DNA of 64,000 nucleotides from positions 62,001 through 126,000 of the forward strand of contig MSTD01000008.1 in the NCBI GenBank assembly GCA_001942045.1, given 5' to 3'. A program made the position numbers and the translations under genes. Within the stretch, counting starts at the first letter, position 1. Each line of letters opens with the position of its first letter. Below the pieces are notes generated by a model. The model searched no databases and was not told where the DNA came from. It worked only from the letters and a program-made list of their open reading frames with translations. Source of the DNA: Mycolicibacterium porcinum (lineage in GTDB: Bacteria; Actinomycetota; Actinomycetes; Mycobacteriales; Mycobacteriaceae). Shown piece by piece: positions 8,288-16,676 of the stretch.

Positions 8288-9612
8288 GCCGCGGCCCGCT
8301 GCAGGTCGGCGGCGTCGATATCGGCCAGGTCCACACCCTTGGTCTCGCGGGTGAACGCCAGCGCGATCAGCGTCACCAACGCCGCGAGGGCGAGGTACAC
8401 CGCGATCGGCACCGAGGACGCATACGTCTTCAACAACCACACCGCGATGATCGGCGCCAACGATCCGGCGGCGATCGAGGTGACCTGATAGCCAAGGGAG
8501 ACACCGGAATAGCGCATCCGGGTCGGGAACATCTCCGACATCAGCGCGGGCTGCGGCGCGTACATCAGGGCATGGATCACCAGGCCCAGCGAGATGGCCC
8601 CGATCACCGGCCCGTATTGGCCGCTGTCCATCATCGGGTAGGCGAAGAAGCCCCATGCGGCTGCGCCGACGGCTCCGAGGAAGTACACCGAACGGCGGCC
8701 ATAGCGGTCCGACAGCGCTCCGACCACCGGGATGGCCACAAGGTGCACGGTGTGTGCGATGAGCAGCCACCACAGGATGTCGCTGGTGTCGGAGTGCACG
8801 TGCTCCTTGAGATAGGTGATCGAGAACGTGACCACCAGGTAGTACATGATGTTCTCGCCGAAACGCAGACCCATCGCGGTGAACACTCCGCGCGGGTAGC
8901 GCTTGAGCACCTCGATCGCGCTGAACGAGCTGGCCTTGATCTGCTCGGCCTCCTGTTGGGCCGCAACGAAAATCGGCGCATCGGTGACCTTGGTGCGGAT
9001 GTAGTAGCCGATCAGCACCACCACGGCCGACAGCCAGAACGCCACGCGCCAACCCCAGGACAGGAACGCATCGGCACTGAGCAGCCCGTTGAGCACCAGC
9101 AGAACCACGGTGGCCAGCATGTTGCCCACCGGCACGCCGGCCTGTGGCCAGCTGGCCCAGAATCCACGCGACCGGTTCGGGCTGTGCTCGGCGACCAACA
9201 GCACCGCGCCGCCCCACTCGCCACCGACGGCGAAGCCCTGCACGAAACGCAGGACCACCAGGAGGATGGGAGCCAGGTAACCGATCTGGCCGAAGGTCGG
9301 CAGGCAACCCATCAGGAACGTGGCCAGGCCGACGAGGATCAGGCTGAACTGCAGCAGCTTCTTACGGCCGAACTTGTCGCCGTAATGACCGAACACGATG
9401 CCGCCGAGCGGGCGGGCCAGGAAGCCGATGGCGTACGTGCCAAAGGCCGCCATGATGGCGTCGAGATCGTTGCCGCCCGCAGGAAAGAACAGCTTGTTGA
9501 ACACCAGGGTGGCGGCGGTTCCGTAGAGGAAAAACTCGTACCACTCGACCACCGTGCCTGCCATTGAGGCGGCGACGACGCGGCGCAGGCCGGTCGTATT
9601 GGGCACGCTCAT
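8284..9612 (-). CDS. MFS transporter of the metabolite:H+ symporter type
   Basis: Integral membrane carrier of 442 residues with about 12 hydrophobic segments. The N-terminal GTVVEWYEFFLYGTAA segment and the GHYGDKFGRKK cytoplasmic loop are signatures of the MHS branch of the major facilitator superfamily, which carries organic acids and osmolytes with protons. Start ATG 9612 (MSVPNTTGLRR) was preferred to an upstream in-frame ATG that would invade the divergent regulator's promoter. It is the first gene of the SDR/aacS unit, so a C4 ketone-body acid is the likely substrate. That substrate is an inference. Confidence 0.85.
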   Translation of the reverse strand: MSVPNTTGLRRVVAASMAGTVVEWYEFFLYGTAATLVFNKLFFPAGGNDLDAIMAAFGTYAIGFLARPLGGIVFGHYGDKFGRKKLLQFSLILVGLATFLMGCLPTFGQIGYLAPILLVVLRFVQGFAVGGEWGGAVLLVAEHSPNRSRGFWASWPQAGVPVGNMLATVVLLVLNGLLSADAFLSWGWRVAFWLSAVVVLIGYYIRTKVTDAPIFVAAQQEAEQIKASSFSAIEVLKRYPRGVFTAMGLRFGENIMYYLVVTFSITYLKEHVHSDTSDILWWLLIAHTVHLVAIPVVGALSDRYGRRSVYFLGAVGAAAWGFFAYPMMDSGQYGPVIGAISLGLVIHALMYAPQPALMSEMFPTRMRYSGVSLGYQVTSIAAGSLAPIIAVWLLKTYASSVPIAVYLALAALVTLIALAFTRETKGVDLADIDAADLQRAAA

Positions 9613-9669
9613 CCGCGGCTCCTCTTCTGGAGTTGATATGACCCGGACCACAATCCTTCGTGAGTATTC

Positions 9670-10662
9670 ATGCACGCCGAACCTGCCGCAATGGGTAAAA
9701 CCGCACGAAGAGTCTGCAAAAATGCAGACATGGACGGTGCGCAGAGGCCGGGCCGCCCCAGCGCGGACGATCTACTCGTCCTGCTGGCCGTCGGCCGGTC
9801 GGGCCGCTACACCGCCGCGGCCGATGAGCTGGGAATCAACCACACCACGATTTCGCGTCGCATCGCCGCGCTCGAGCAGGCCATCGGGGGCCGGGTGCTG
9901 ACCCGGGCCGGCGGTGGATGGGAACTGACCGACCTCGGTCGCGAGGCCCTCGCCGCCGCCGAAGCCGTGGAGTCCGCGGTGTCCTCCCTGGGCGCCACCG
10001 GAACCAGGCAACTCGAGGGCGTGGTGCGGATCTCGGCGACCGACGGTTTCAGCGCCTACATCGCCGCGCCGGCGGCGGCCCAGGTGCAGCGTCGTCACCC
10101 GCACCTGGCGGTCGAGATCGTGACCGCCACCCGACGCGCCTCCCAGCAGCGATCGAGCCTGGACCTCGAGATCGTCGTGGGCGCACCGCAAGTTCGACGG
10201 GCCGAGGCGATCCGCCTCGGCGACTACTGCCTGGGCCTGTACGGCGCCCGGTCCTATCTCACCGAGCACGGCACCCCGGACGACGTCGCAGACCTGGACC
10301 GGTATCCCCTGGTCTACTTCATCGACTCGATGCTGCAGGTCGACGAGCTCGACATGGCCACCAGCTTCGCGCCGGCCATGCGCGAATCGGTGACCTCCAC
10401 CAACGTGTTTGTCCATGTCGAAGCCACCCGGGCCGCGGCCGGGCTGGGCCTGCTGCCGTGTTTCATGGCCGACCGGCACGAAGATCTGGTCCGGGTACTG
10501 CCCGCGGAACTGTCCATTCGCCTGAGTTACTGGCTGGTGGCCCGGGCCGAGACCTTGCGCCGGCCGGTGGTCGCGGCCGTCGTCGAGGCGATTCAGGACC
10601 AGATGGCCGACCAGCACGAAGTACTGTTGGGGACATCGACGCATCATGATGCGTCGAACTGA
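9670..10662 (+). CDS. LysR-family transcriptional regulator
   Basis: LysR-type regulator of up to 330 residues. The winged helix-turn-helix (DLLVLLAVGRSGRYTAAADE, then HTTISRRIAALE) is followed by a periplasmic-binding-protein-like effector domain. It is divergent from the transporter/SDR/aacS unit across a short gap, the usual arrangement for a LysR protein controlling its neighbour. The start is uncertain: ATGs at 9670, 9691 and 9730 are possible. An exact palindrome ends one base before ATG 9730, so a start at 9730 would leave it as an autoregulatory operator. The effector may be 3-hydroxybutyrate or acetoacetate (inferred). Confidence 0.82.
   Translation: MHAEPAAMGKTARRVCKNADMDGAQRPGRPSADDLLVLLAVGRSGRYTAAADELGINHTTISRRIAALEQAIGGRVLTRAGGGWELTDLGREALAAAEAVESAVSSLGATGTRQLEGVVRISATDGFSAYIAAPAAAQVQRRHPHLAVEIVTATRRASQQRSSLDLEIVVGAPQVRRAEAIRLGDYCLGLYGARSYLTEHGTPDDVADLDRYPLVYFIDSMLQVDELDMATSFAPAMRESVTSTNVFVHVEATRAAAGLGLLPCFMADRHEDLVRVLPAELSIRLSYWLVARAETLRRPVVAAVVEAIQDQMADQHEVLLGTSTHHDASN
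9712..9729. promoter_or_regulatory. Perfect palindrome, probable LysR operator
   Basis: GTCTGCAAAAATGCAGAC is a perfect 7-base inverted repeat with a 4-base A spacer, and it contains the T-N11-A frame favoured by LysR proteins. It lies about 100 bases upstream of the divergent transporter start and immediately before ATG 9730 of the LysR gene. If translation begins at the upstream ATGs, it would instead lie inside the coding sequence. Confidence 0.5.
10636..10657. promoter_or_regulatory. 22-bp palindrome upstream of vapBC
   Basis: An exact 22-base palindrome centred on CATCATGATG spans the last codons of the LysR gene. It ends 20 bases before the vapB GTG start. A further ATGATGC half-site follows at about 10667. 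VapB antitoxins bind such palindromes to autorepress their operon, so this is the likely vapBC operator. Its overlap with the LysR stop codon region shows how tightly the toxin-antitoxin pair is inserted. Confidence 0.55.
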
Positions 10663-10677
10663 TGTTATGATGCATAC

Positions 10678-10926
10678 GTGCGTACCACGGTCAATATCGA
10701 CGACGCCCTGCTGGCTGAGGCGAAGGTCGTGGCGGCGCGCACGTCGCGGTCTCTTGGCGCCGTGGTCGAGGACGCGCTGCGCGAGATGCTGAGTCGCGTG
10801 GCCGACGAGAACCGAACACCGGAATTTCGATTGCCGACCCACGGCAGCGGTGGTCTGCGACCAGGAGTCGACCTCGACGACAAAGAAGCCCTCGCCGAAC
10901 TGTTGGGCGACAATGATTCTCCCTGA
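10678..10926 (+). CDS. vapB: VapB-type antitoxin
   Basis: Antitoxin of 82 residues with a ribbon-helix-helix DNA-binding N-terminus (RTTVNIDDALLAEAKVVAA followed by GAVVEDALREML) and a flexible acidic C-terminus that would wrap the toxin. It starts with GTG directly after the palindrome and overlaps the toxin gene by 14 bases, the usual layout of type II vapBC modules. VapB would neutralise VapC and repress the operon. The module number within the mycobacterial vapBC families cannot be given. Confidence 0.85.
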   Translation: MRTTVNIDDALLAEAKVVAARTSRSLGAVVEDALREMLSRVADENRTPEFRLPTHGSGGLRPGVDLDDKEALAELLGDNDSP

Positions 10927-11341
10927 CGTGAACGTCTTGATCTACGCCGTCCGCGAGGACAGCCACGAGCATGAGCAGTACGCCACCTGGCTTTCGAGTG
11001 CCCTCACCGCAGACGAACCGGTTGGCATCAGCGATCTGGTGCTGTCCGGCGTAATTCGACTCCTGACCAACCACCGGGTCTTCCGTGAACCGAGTTCGAC
11101 TGTTCAGGCGCTCGAGGCTTGCCGGGCAATCCGGTCGGCACCATCGGCGGTTCCGCTTCGCCCCGGGTCACGCCACTGGGCCATCTTCGACTCGCTCTGC
11201 GTCGATGTCGGGGCGAAGGCGAATGCCGTTCCGGACGCGTACCACGCCGCGCTCGCCATCGAGAACGGCGCCACCTGGATCACCACCGACCGCGCCTTCG
11301 CGCGCTTTCCCGGATTGCGCTGGCGACCACCGTTCGACTGA
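10913..11341 (+). CDS. vapC: VapC-type PIN-domain ribonuclease toxin
   Basis: PIN-domain toxin of 142 residues. The acidic residues that bind Mg2+ are visible: Asp5 in MILPDVNVLIYA, a glutamate after SDLVLSGVIR in the middle of the protein, and the late aspartates in DAYHAALAIENG and ITTDRAFARF. PIN toxins cleave RNA, often tRNA or rRNA. Start ATG 10913 overlaps vapB and gives the standard MxxPDVNVLIYA beginning. The pair stands between a LysR gene and a lipase gene in the accessory block and has no visible link to either. Confidence 0.87.
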   Translation: MILPDVNVLIYAVREDSHEHEQYATWLSSALTADEPVGISDLVLSGVIRLLTNHRVFREPSSTVQALEACRAIRSAPSAVPLRPGSRHWAIFDSLCVDVGAKANAVPDAYHAALAIENGATWITTDRAFARFPGLRWRPPFD

Positions 11342-11368
11342 TGCGCCTTACTGCAGCAAGATCGCGGT

Positions 11369-12139
11369 ATGCCATTCATCGAGCACGAACGCGGGCGGGC
11401 CTACTACCGGCACTGGGCCGCACCGGAGGCCCGCGCAGCCGTCGTCTTCCTGCACGGGTTTGGTGAACATACCGGCGTCTACCACCGCTACGGATTCGCG
11501 CTCAACGCCGCGGGCATCGACCTGTGGGCGGTCGATCAGTTCGGGCACGGCCTGACCCCGGGTACCCGGGGCGACTTCGGTTCGATCGAGGACAGCTCGT
11601 CCCTGGCCGATGCCCTGTCCAGCCTCGCCGAGCACGAGACTCCCGGCATACCGCTGGTGGCACAAGGACATTCGTTCGGTTCGGTGGTGACGCTGTTCCG
11701 GCTACTCGGCGAACCCGACCGGTACCGGGCCGGCATCATCTCCGGGGCCCCACTGGTGCCTATCCCCGAAATGCTGGACACGAATACCGAATTGGACCTT
11801 GACCCGAACTGGCTCTCGTCCGATCCGTTCTACCTCGACGCCATGGAGAACGACCCGCTGGCGTTCGTCGACGCCGACGGGACCGCACTCACCCGCGAGC
11901 TGGACCGGGCCTGGGACCGGTTCGGCGCGGAGCTGCCCAAGCTCGCGGTACCCACCCTGGCGCTGCACGGTTCGGCCGATGTGATCGCCCCGGCCGACGC
12001 GGTCAAGGCCTACGCCGAGCAGGTAGAGCCGTTGCAGTTCAAGGAGTTTCCGGGCCGACGCCACGACATCCTCAACGAGGATGTGCATCGCGAGGTGGCC
12101 GCCGACATCGTGACGTTCATCGGCGCGCACATCGGCTAG
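11369..12139 (+). CDS. Alpha/beta hydrolase, monoacylglycerol-lipase-like
   Basis: Serine hydrolase of 256 residues in the lysophospholipase/monoglyceride-lipase family. The oxyanion loop FLHGFGEHTGVYHRYG, the nucleophile elbow GHSFGS (about residues 98-103), the acid in LHGSADVIAP and the histidine in GRRHDILNE form a complete triad. There is no signal peptide, so it acts in the cytoplasm, probably releasing glycerol and fatty acid from monoacylglycerols. It converges on the TetR gene with a 4-base overlap. Confidence 0.83.
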   Translation: MPFIEHERGRAYYRHWAAPEARAAVVFLHGFGEHTGVYHRYGFALNAAGIDLWAVDQFGHGLTPGTRGDFGSIEDSSSLADALSSLAEHETPGIPLVAQGHSFGSVVTLFRLLGEPDRYRAGIISGAPLVPIPEMLDTNTELDLDPNWLSSDPFYLDAMENDPLAFVDADGTALTRELDRAWDRFGAELPKLAVPTLALHGSADVIAPADAVKAYAEQVEPLQFKEFPGRRHDILNEDVHREVAADIVTFIGAHIG

Positions 12140-12708
12140 CGCCGCGCCTCGTACCCCGCGGTGAGCCAATAGACGGCCCGGTCGAGGTTGGGCAGGATGT
12201 CGGTGATGGCGATCTCGCCTGCGGTGAACCGGCCGACCAGCCCGAACACCAGGTTCATCAATATGTTGTCGAGGTCGTGCACGAACTCCTCGTCGACCCC
12301 GGCCAGGATCGACAGCCCCGCGGGAACCACCGCGTCGAGACCACGACGCTCCAAACGGTCCCCGCCCGGCGCCGCCCTGGCCCGCGAGAAGGCCCGGAGC
12401 ATGTCGGGGTGCTTTTCCCACGGCTCGAAGATCGTGCGGAACAGCCGCATCAGCGCCTCGTACAGCGTCTCTCCCGGCTCGCGCACCTGACCGGCCACGC
12501 CCGAATACCGGTGCTCGGCCGTCCACGAATCCAGCGCGGTCAGGATCAACTCGTCGCGGGTCGAGTAGCGCTTATAGATAGTGGCCAGCGAGGTCTTGGC
12601 CCGGCGCGCCACCTCACGGAGTTGCACCGCCTCGTAGCCCTCGGTTTCGAGGAGCTCGACGACGATGTCGAGGATCCGATCGCGCTCTTCTGTCACTGTT
12701 GAGAACAC
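12136..12708 (-). CDS. TetR-family repressor of the SDR/CMD/ALDH operon
   Basis: TetR regulator of 190 residues: helix-turn-helix in EGYEAVQLREVARRAKTSLATIYKRYSTRDELI cut here into its parts, roughly residues 23-56, then an all-helical ligand domain. It is divergently transcribed from the SDR-SDR-CMD-ALDH operon across a 74-base gap that holds two GTAAC-N3-GTTAC palindromes, so it very likely represses that operon and itself. It starts with GTG. The inducer is unknown and would plausibly be the alcohol or aldehyde substrate of the operon. Confidence 0.83.
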   Translation of the reverse strand: MFSTVTEERDRILDIVVELLETEGYEAVQLREVARRAKTSLATIYKRYSTRDELILTALDSWTAEHRYSGVAGQVREPGETLYEALMRLFRTIFEPWEKHPDMLRAFSRARAAPGGDRLERRGLDAVVPAGLSILAGVDEEFVHDLDNILMNLVFGLVGRFTAGEIAITDILPNLDRAVYWLTAGYEARR

Positions 12709-12723
12709 CCTTGCCGCCGGAGA

Positions 12724-12759
12724 GTAACCACGTTACCGTACCGCTGTAACACGGTTACA
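12724..12759. promoter_or_regulatory. Tandem TetR operators
   Basis: Two inverted repeats of the same sense lie side by side between the TetR gene and the SDR operon: GTAAC-CAC-GTTAC at 12724-12736 and TGTAAC-ACG-GTTACA at 12745-12759. Their centres are 22 bases, two helical turns, apart, which suits two dimers on one face of the DNA. The spacing inside each differs from the KstR motif, where AAC and GTT are separated by two bases. Confidence 0.65.
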
Positions 12760-12782
12760 GCCATTCGGCAGAGCGAGGATCA

Positions 12783-13613
12783 ATGGGAAATCTGGACGGA
12801 AAAGTCGCCTTCATCACCGGGGTAGCCCGAGGTCAGGGCCGCAGTCACGCGGTGACGCTCGCTAGTGAGGGCGCGGCCATCATCGGCGTGGACATCTGCG
12901 CCGACATCCCGTCGAACGGCTACCCGATGGCCAGTCGCGAGGAACTCGACGAGACCGTCGCGCTCGTCGAGGCCGCGGGCGGAAAGATGGTCGCCTCGGT
13001 CGCCGACGTCCGCGACTTCCACGCGTTGAAAGCCGCGCTCGACGCGGGCGTGGAGCAGTTCGGGCGGCTGGACATCGTGCTCGCCAATGCGGGCATCGCC
13101 ACGATGGCGTTCCGCGAGCTGACCATCGAAGAAGATCTCGAGATGTGGAACGACGTGCTCGACGTCAACCTGGTCGGTTCGTTCCACACCGCCAAGGCCG
13201 CCATTCCGCACCTGGTCGACGGTGGACGCGGCGGGTCGATCGTCTTCACCAGTTCGACTGCCGGGCTGCGCGGCTTCGGCGGACTGCAGGGCGGCGGCCT
13301 GGGTTATGCGGCATCCAAGCACGGCATCGTCGGGCTCATGCGCACCCTGGCCAATGCCCTTGCCCCACACAGCATCCGGGTCAACACCGTGCATCCCACC
13401 GCGGTCAACACCATGATGGCGGTCAACCCGGCGATGACGGCGTTCCTGGAGAACTATCCCGACGGCGGGCCGCATTTGCAGAACCCGATGCCGGTGTCAC
13501 TGCTGGAACCGCAGGACATCAGCGCGGCCATCAGCTATTTGGTGTCCGATGCCGCCAAGTACGTCACCGGGGTCACCCTCCCCGTCGACGCCGGCTTCAC
13601 GAACAAGCTCTGA
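12783..13613 (+). CDS. Mycofactocin-type SDR (carveol-dehydrogenase-like), first
   Basis: Short-chain dehydrogenase of 276 residues. TGVARGQGRSHA is the glycine-rich cofactor motif, YAASKHG is the catalytic Tyr-Lys region, and the extra stretch after the second beta strand (VDICADIPSNGYPMASREEL) marks the mycofactocin-associated SDR subfamily, which keeps its NAD bound and passes electrons to mycofactocin. Mycofactocin biosynthesis genes are not in the window. An SD-like GAGG precedes the ATG by 5 bases. It is the first gene of a four-gene overlapping operon and would oxidise an alcohol to a ketone or aldehyde. Confidence 0.85.
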   Translation: MGNLDGKVAFITGVARGQGRSHAVTLASEGAAIIGVDICADIPSNGYPMASREELDETVALVEAAGGKMVASVADVRDFHALKAALDAGVEQFGRLDIVLANAGIATMAFRELTIEEDLEMWNDVLDVNLVGSFHTAKAAIPHLVDGGRGGSIVFTSSTAGLRGFGGLQGGGLGYAASKHGIVGLMRTLANALAPHSIRVNTVHPTAVNTMMAVNPAMTAFLENYPDGGPHLQNPMPVSLLEPQDISAAISYLVSDAAKYVTGVTLPVDAGFTNKL

Positions 13614-14413
13614 TGGGGCGCGTCACCGGCAAGCGCGTGCTGATCACCGGCGCAGCACGCGGGATGGGCCGAAGCCACGCGGTACGCCTGGCCGAGGAAG
13701 GCGCCGACGTCATCCTCGTCGACATCTGCGAATCGCTGCCGGCGGTGGAGTATCCCCTGGCCACCCGCGAGGATCTCGACGAGACCGCGCGCCTGGTCGA
13801 GAAGCACGGACGGCGCGCGCTGACGTATGTGGTCGACGTGCGCGACGGCGCGGCCTTGAACGCGGCGGTCGCCGATGGCGTGGCAGAGCTCGGCGGGCTG
13901 GACGCCTCGGTCGCCAATGCCGGGGTGCTGACCGCGGGCACCTGGGACACCACCACCGCCGAGCAATGGCGCACCGTCGTCGACGTGAACCTGATCGGCA
14001 CCTGGAACACCTGTGCGGCCGCACTGCCTCATCTGGTGGAACGCGGCGGCAGCCTGATCAACGTCAGTTCGGTTGCCGGGCTCAAGGGCTCACCGCTGCA
14101 CACGCCCTACACGGCATCCAAACACGGGGTGGTCGGCCTCAGCCGTGCACTGGCCAATGAGCTTGCCGCAGTGAATGTTCGGGTCAACACTGTGCATCCC
14201 ACCGGCGTCGCCACCGGGCTGCAACCCGAAACCCTGCACACGCTGATCCACGAGACCCGTCAAGACCTCGGGCCGATTTTCCAGAACGCACTGCCGATCC
14301 AGATGACCGACGCGCTCGACATCAGCAATGCGGTGCTGTTCCTGATCTCCGACGAAGCCCGGCACGTCACCGGGTTGGAGTTCAAGGTCGACGCCGGGGC
14401 CACGATCCGATGA
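13613..14413 (+). CDS. Mycofactocin-type SDR, second
   Basis: A second SDR of 266 residues, clearly paralogous to the one upstream, with TGAARGMGRSHA, the insert VDICESLPAVEYPLATREDL, SVASVAG-like strand NVSSVAGLKGS and YTASKHG. The ATG shares one base with the upstream stop (TGATG), so the two are translationally coupled. Two closely related SDRs side by side suggest either opposite stereospecificity on one alcohol or successive steps. The start was placed by the overlap and by the conserved GRVTGKRVLITG beginning. Confidence 0.85.
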   Translation: MGRVTGKRVLITGAARGMGRSHAVRLAEEGADVILVDICESLPAVEYPLATREDLDETARLVEKHGRRALTYVVDVRDGAALNAAVADGVAELGGLDASVANAGVLTAGTWDTTTAEQWRTVVDVNLIGTWNTCAAALPHLVERGGSLINVSSVAGLKGSPLHTPYTASKHGVVGLSRALANELAAVNVRVNTVHPTGVATGLQPETLHTLIHETRQDLGPIFQNALPIQMTDALDISNAVLFLISDEARHVTGLEFKVDAGATIR

Positions 14414-15210
14414 CCGCATCCGACACCCGAACCGAGCGCGGCAGGCGGGAATTCGCCGAGGTGATGACGTTCGCGGCACCCGCCGACGATCAGAGCCCGG
14501 CGACCGCCAACCTCATCGACTTCGTGTTCGCCGAGGTGTGGCCGCGCACTGCCTTGAGCCGACGGGACCGTCGATTCGTCACGCTGCCGTGCGTGGCGGC
14601 GGCCGACGCCGACGGACCACTGCGCGACCACGTGTACGCCGCACTGAACAGCGGTGACGTGTCCATCGTCGAAATGCGGGAAACTGTCCTGCATTTCGCG
14701 GTGTACGCCGGATGGCCGAAGGCCTCGCGATTCAACGGCGTGGTGGACGAGCAGTGGGAGCGCATCCACCGCGAACGAGGGCAGACGCCGCCGGCACCGG
14801 AGCCGCTGCTTCCGCTGCACACACCGAGCGACCCGGAGGAACGGCTGGTCTGCGGCGAGCAGTCCTTCCGGGACATCAACTGCATCCCGTTCGCCCCGAC
14901 CCGCGACAACCCGTACTCCGGGGCCGGCATCCTCAACTTCGTGTTCGGCGAGATGTGGCTGCGGCCCGGACTGGGCATGAAAGAACGACGGCTGGTGACG
15001 GTGGCCTGCGTGGCGTTCCAGGACGCGCCGCTGCCGATCCTGAGCCACGTCTATGCCGCGCTGAAGAGCCGCGACGTCTCGTTCGAGGAAATGGACGAGC
15101 TGGCACTGCATTTCGCGGCCTACTACGGCTGGCCCAAGGCCGCGAACCTCAACCAGGTGATCGGCGAACAGAAGCAGCGGGTATCGCAAGAATGGGAAGC
15201 CGAGGCGTGA
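14410..15210 (+). CDS. Carboxymuconolactone-decarboxylase-fold protein, two domains
   Basis: Protein of 266 residues made of two copies of the AhpD/CMD fold. Each copy contains a RRDRRFVTLPCVAA- or KERRLVTVACVAF-type helix followed by HVYAALNSGDVS or HVYAALKSRDVS and HFAVYAGWPKA or HFAAYYGWPKA. The classic AhpD CxxC redox pair is absent, so it is closer to the decarboxylase/lactonase branch. It is coupled by ATGA to the SDR upstream and GTGA to the aldehyde dehydrogenase downstream. Reaction unknown; a role in converting a cyclic or beta-keto intermediate is a guess from context. Confidence 0.75.
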   Translation: MTASDTRTERGRREFAEVMTFAAPADDQSPATANLIDFVFAEVWPRTALSRRDRRFVTLPCVAAADADGPLRDHVYAALNSGDVSIVEMRETVLHFAVYAGWPKASRFNGVVDEQWERIHRERGQTPPAPEPLLPLHTPSDPEERLVCGEQSFRDINCIPFAPTRDNPYSGAGILNFVFGEMWLRPGLGMKERRLVTVACVAFQDAPLPILSHVYAALKSRDVSFEEMDELALHFAAYYGWPKAANLNQVIGEQKQRVSQEWEAEA

Positions 15211-16592
15211 TCTTCGAGCACATCTACCCGGCAACCGGCCGGCCGAACGGCACCGTGGAGCTGGCCGGCGCGGCCGAGATCGACAATGCGGTCCGGGCGG
15301 CAGCCAAGGCGCAACGCGAATGGGTGGCGCTTACCGTCGACCGGCGACGCGACCTGCTGATCGGCCTGGCCGACGTGGTGCACGAGCACCTCGACGAGCT
15401 CGCGAAACTCAACGTGGCGGACTACGCGGTACCGATCTCGTTCGCCGGCACCGCAATGCTGCTCGAACGGTTCCTGCGACATTTCGCGGGCTACGCCGAC
15501 AAACCGCACGGAGTGACGACACCGGTCAACGGGTCGTTCGACATCAACCTCGTCGAACGCGAACCGTACGGGGTGGTCGGTGTCATCACGCCGTGGAATG
15601 GCGCGCTGGTCGTCACCGGGTCGTGCGTCGCCCCGGCACTGGCGGCCGGCAATGCCGTCGTCCTCAAACCGTCGGAGCTCGCGCCGTTCGCGGCACTGCG
15701 CTTCGGCGAGTTGTGCCTGGAGGCGGGACTGCCCGAGGGGCTGGTCACCGTCGTCCCCGCCGACGCCGAAGGTGGCGACGCCCTGGTCCGTCATCCCGGC
15801 ATCGGCAAGATCGCCTTCACCGGCGGCGGCGCTACGGCGCGCAAGGTATTACAAGCCGCCGCAACCAATCTCACTCCGGTGGTCACCGAGCTGGGCGGCA
15901 AATCGGCCAACCTCATCTTCGCCGACGCCGATCTCGATCTGGCCGCATCGCTGTCGGCCCATCAGGGCCCGCTCATGCAATCGGGGCAGAGCTGCGCGTG
16001 CGCGAGCCGGATACTGGTCCACGACGCGATCTATGACAAATTCCTGGAGAAGTTCCTCGGCGTCATCGGCTCGGCGAGAATCGGTGACCCGATGAATCCG
16101 GCGACCACGTTCGGGCCGGTGATCAGCCAAGCCGCGGCCGACCGGATCCTGTCCGCCGTCGACACCGCGGTGTCCAGCGGGGCCGGGGAGTTGTTGTTGG
16201 GCGGCAAGCGGATCGATGGTGAGCTCGCCGACGGTTACTACATCGAACCGACCGTGTTCGGTGGCGTGGACAACGCCTCGGAACTCGCGCAACTGGAGAC
16301 CTTCGGGCCGGTGGTGTCGGTGATGCGATTCCGTGACGAGGATGAGGCCGTGCGGATCGCCAACGACACCCCGTACGGCCTCAACGCCTTCGTCCAGACG
16401 ACGGATCTCAACCGGGCACATCGCGTGGCTCGTCAGCTGGAATCCGGGTCGGTGTGGATCAACCAGTTCAGCGACATCTCCCCGCAGGGTCCCTACGGCG
16501 GATACAAACAGAGCGGCGCCGGGCGCACCGGCGGCGTCGATGGTCTCCACGAGTTCCAGCAGGTGAAGAACATCCGGATCGCTGTGCGCTGA
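15207..16592 (+). CDS. Aldehyde dehydrogenase
   Basis: NAD(P)-dependent aldehyde dehydrogenase of 461 residues. The general base lies in ELGGKSAN (about residue 230), the nucleophile in SGQSCACASRI (about 266), and PWNGALV and the FTGGGATARKV cofactor loops are intact. Two starts are possible: GTG 15207, which gives the same 4-base overlap as its neighbours and is preferred, or ATG 15192. As the last gene of the SDR-SDR-CMD operon it would oxidise the aldehyde made by one of the SDRs to an acid. Confidence 0.85.
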   Translation: MIFEHIYPATGRPNGTVELAGAAEIDNAVRAAAKAQREWVALTVDRRRDLLIGLADVVHEHLDELAKLNVADYAVPISFAGTAMLLERFLRHFAGYADKPHGVTTPVNGSFDINLVEREPYGVVGVITPWNGALVVTGSCVAPALAAGNAVVLKPSELAPFAALRFGELCLEAGLPEGLVTVVPADAEGGDALVRHPGIGKIAFTGGGATARKVLQAAATNLTPVVTELGGKSANLIFADADLDLAASLSAHQGPLMQSGQSCACASRILVHDAIYDKFLEKFLGVIGSARIGDPMNPATTFGPVISQAAADRILSAVDTAVSSGAGELLLGGKRIDGELADGYYIEPTVFGGVDNASELAQLETFGPVVSVMRFRDEDEAVRIANDTPYGLNAFVQTTDLNRAHRVARQLESGSVWINQFSDISPQGPYGGYKQSGAGRTGGVDGLHEFQQVKNIRIAVR

Positions 16593-16636
16593 TTTTCCAG
16601 TTCCGGTTGACGTGAGCCAGGCAACACCCCACAATA

Positions 16637-16674
16637 ACCGTCATGAACGGTCAGAAATCCACATTGACGGTCAG
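16637..16674. promoter_or_regulatory. Repeats upstream of the DeoR gene, probable operator
   Basis: The 84-base gap before the DeoR-type gene holds an inverted repeat ACCGT-CATGA-ACGGT (16637-16651) and two direct copies of a TGA(A/C)CGGTCAG-like sequence (16644-16654 and 16664-16674) spaced 20 bases. The second copy ends two bases before the GTG start. Such arrays are typical for autoregulated GlpR/DeoR proteins. Confidence 0.45.
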
Positions 16675-16676
16675 CC

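Noticed and set aside
12724..12759. KstR operators
   Set aside because: AAC and GTT half-sites are separated by three bases here, while KstR sites have two. The local TetR protein is the simpler ligand.
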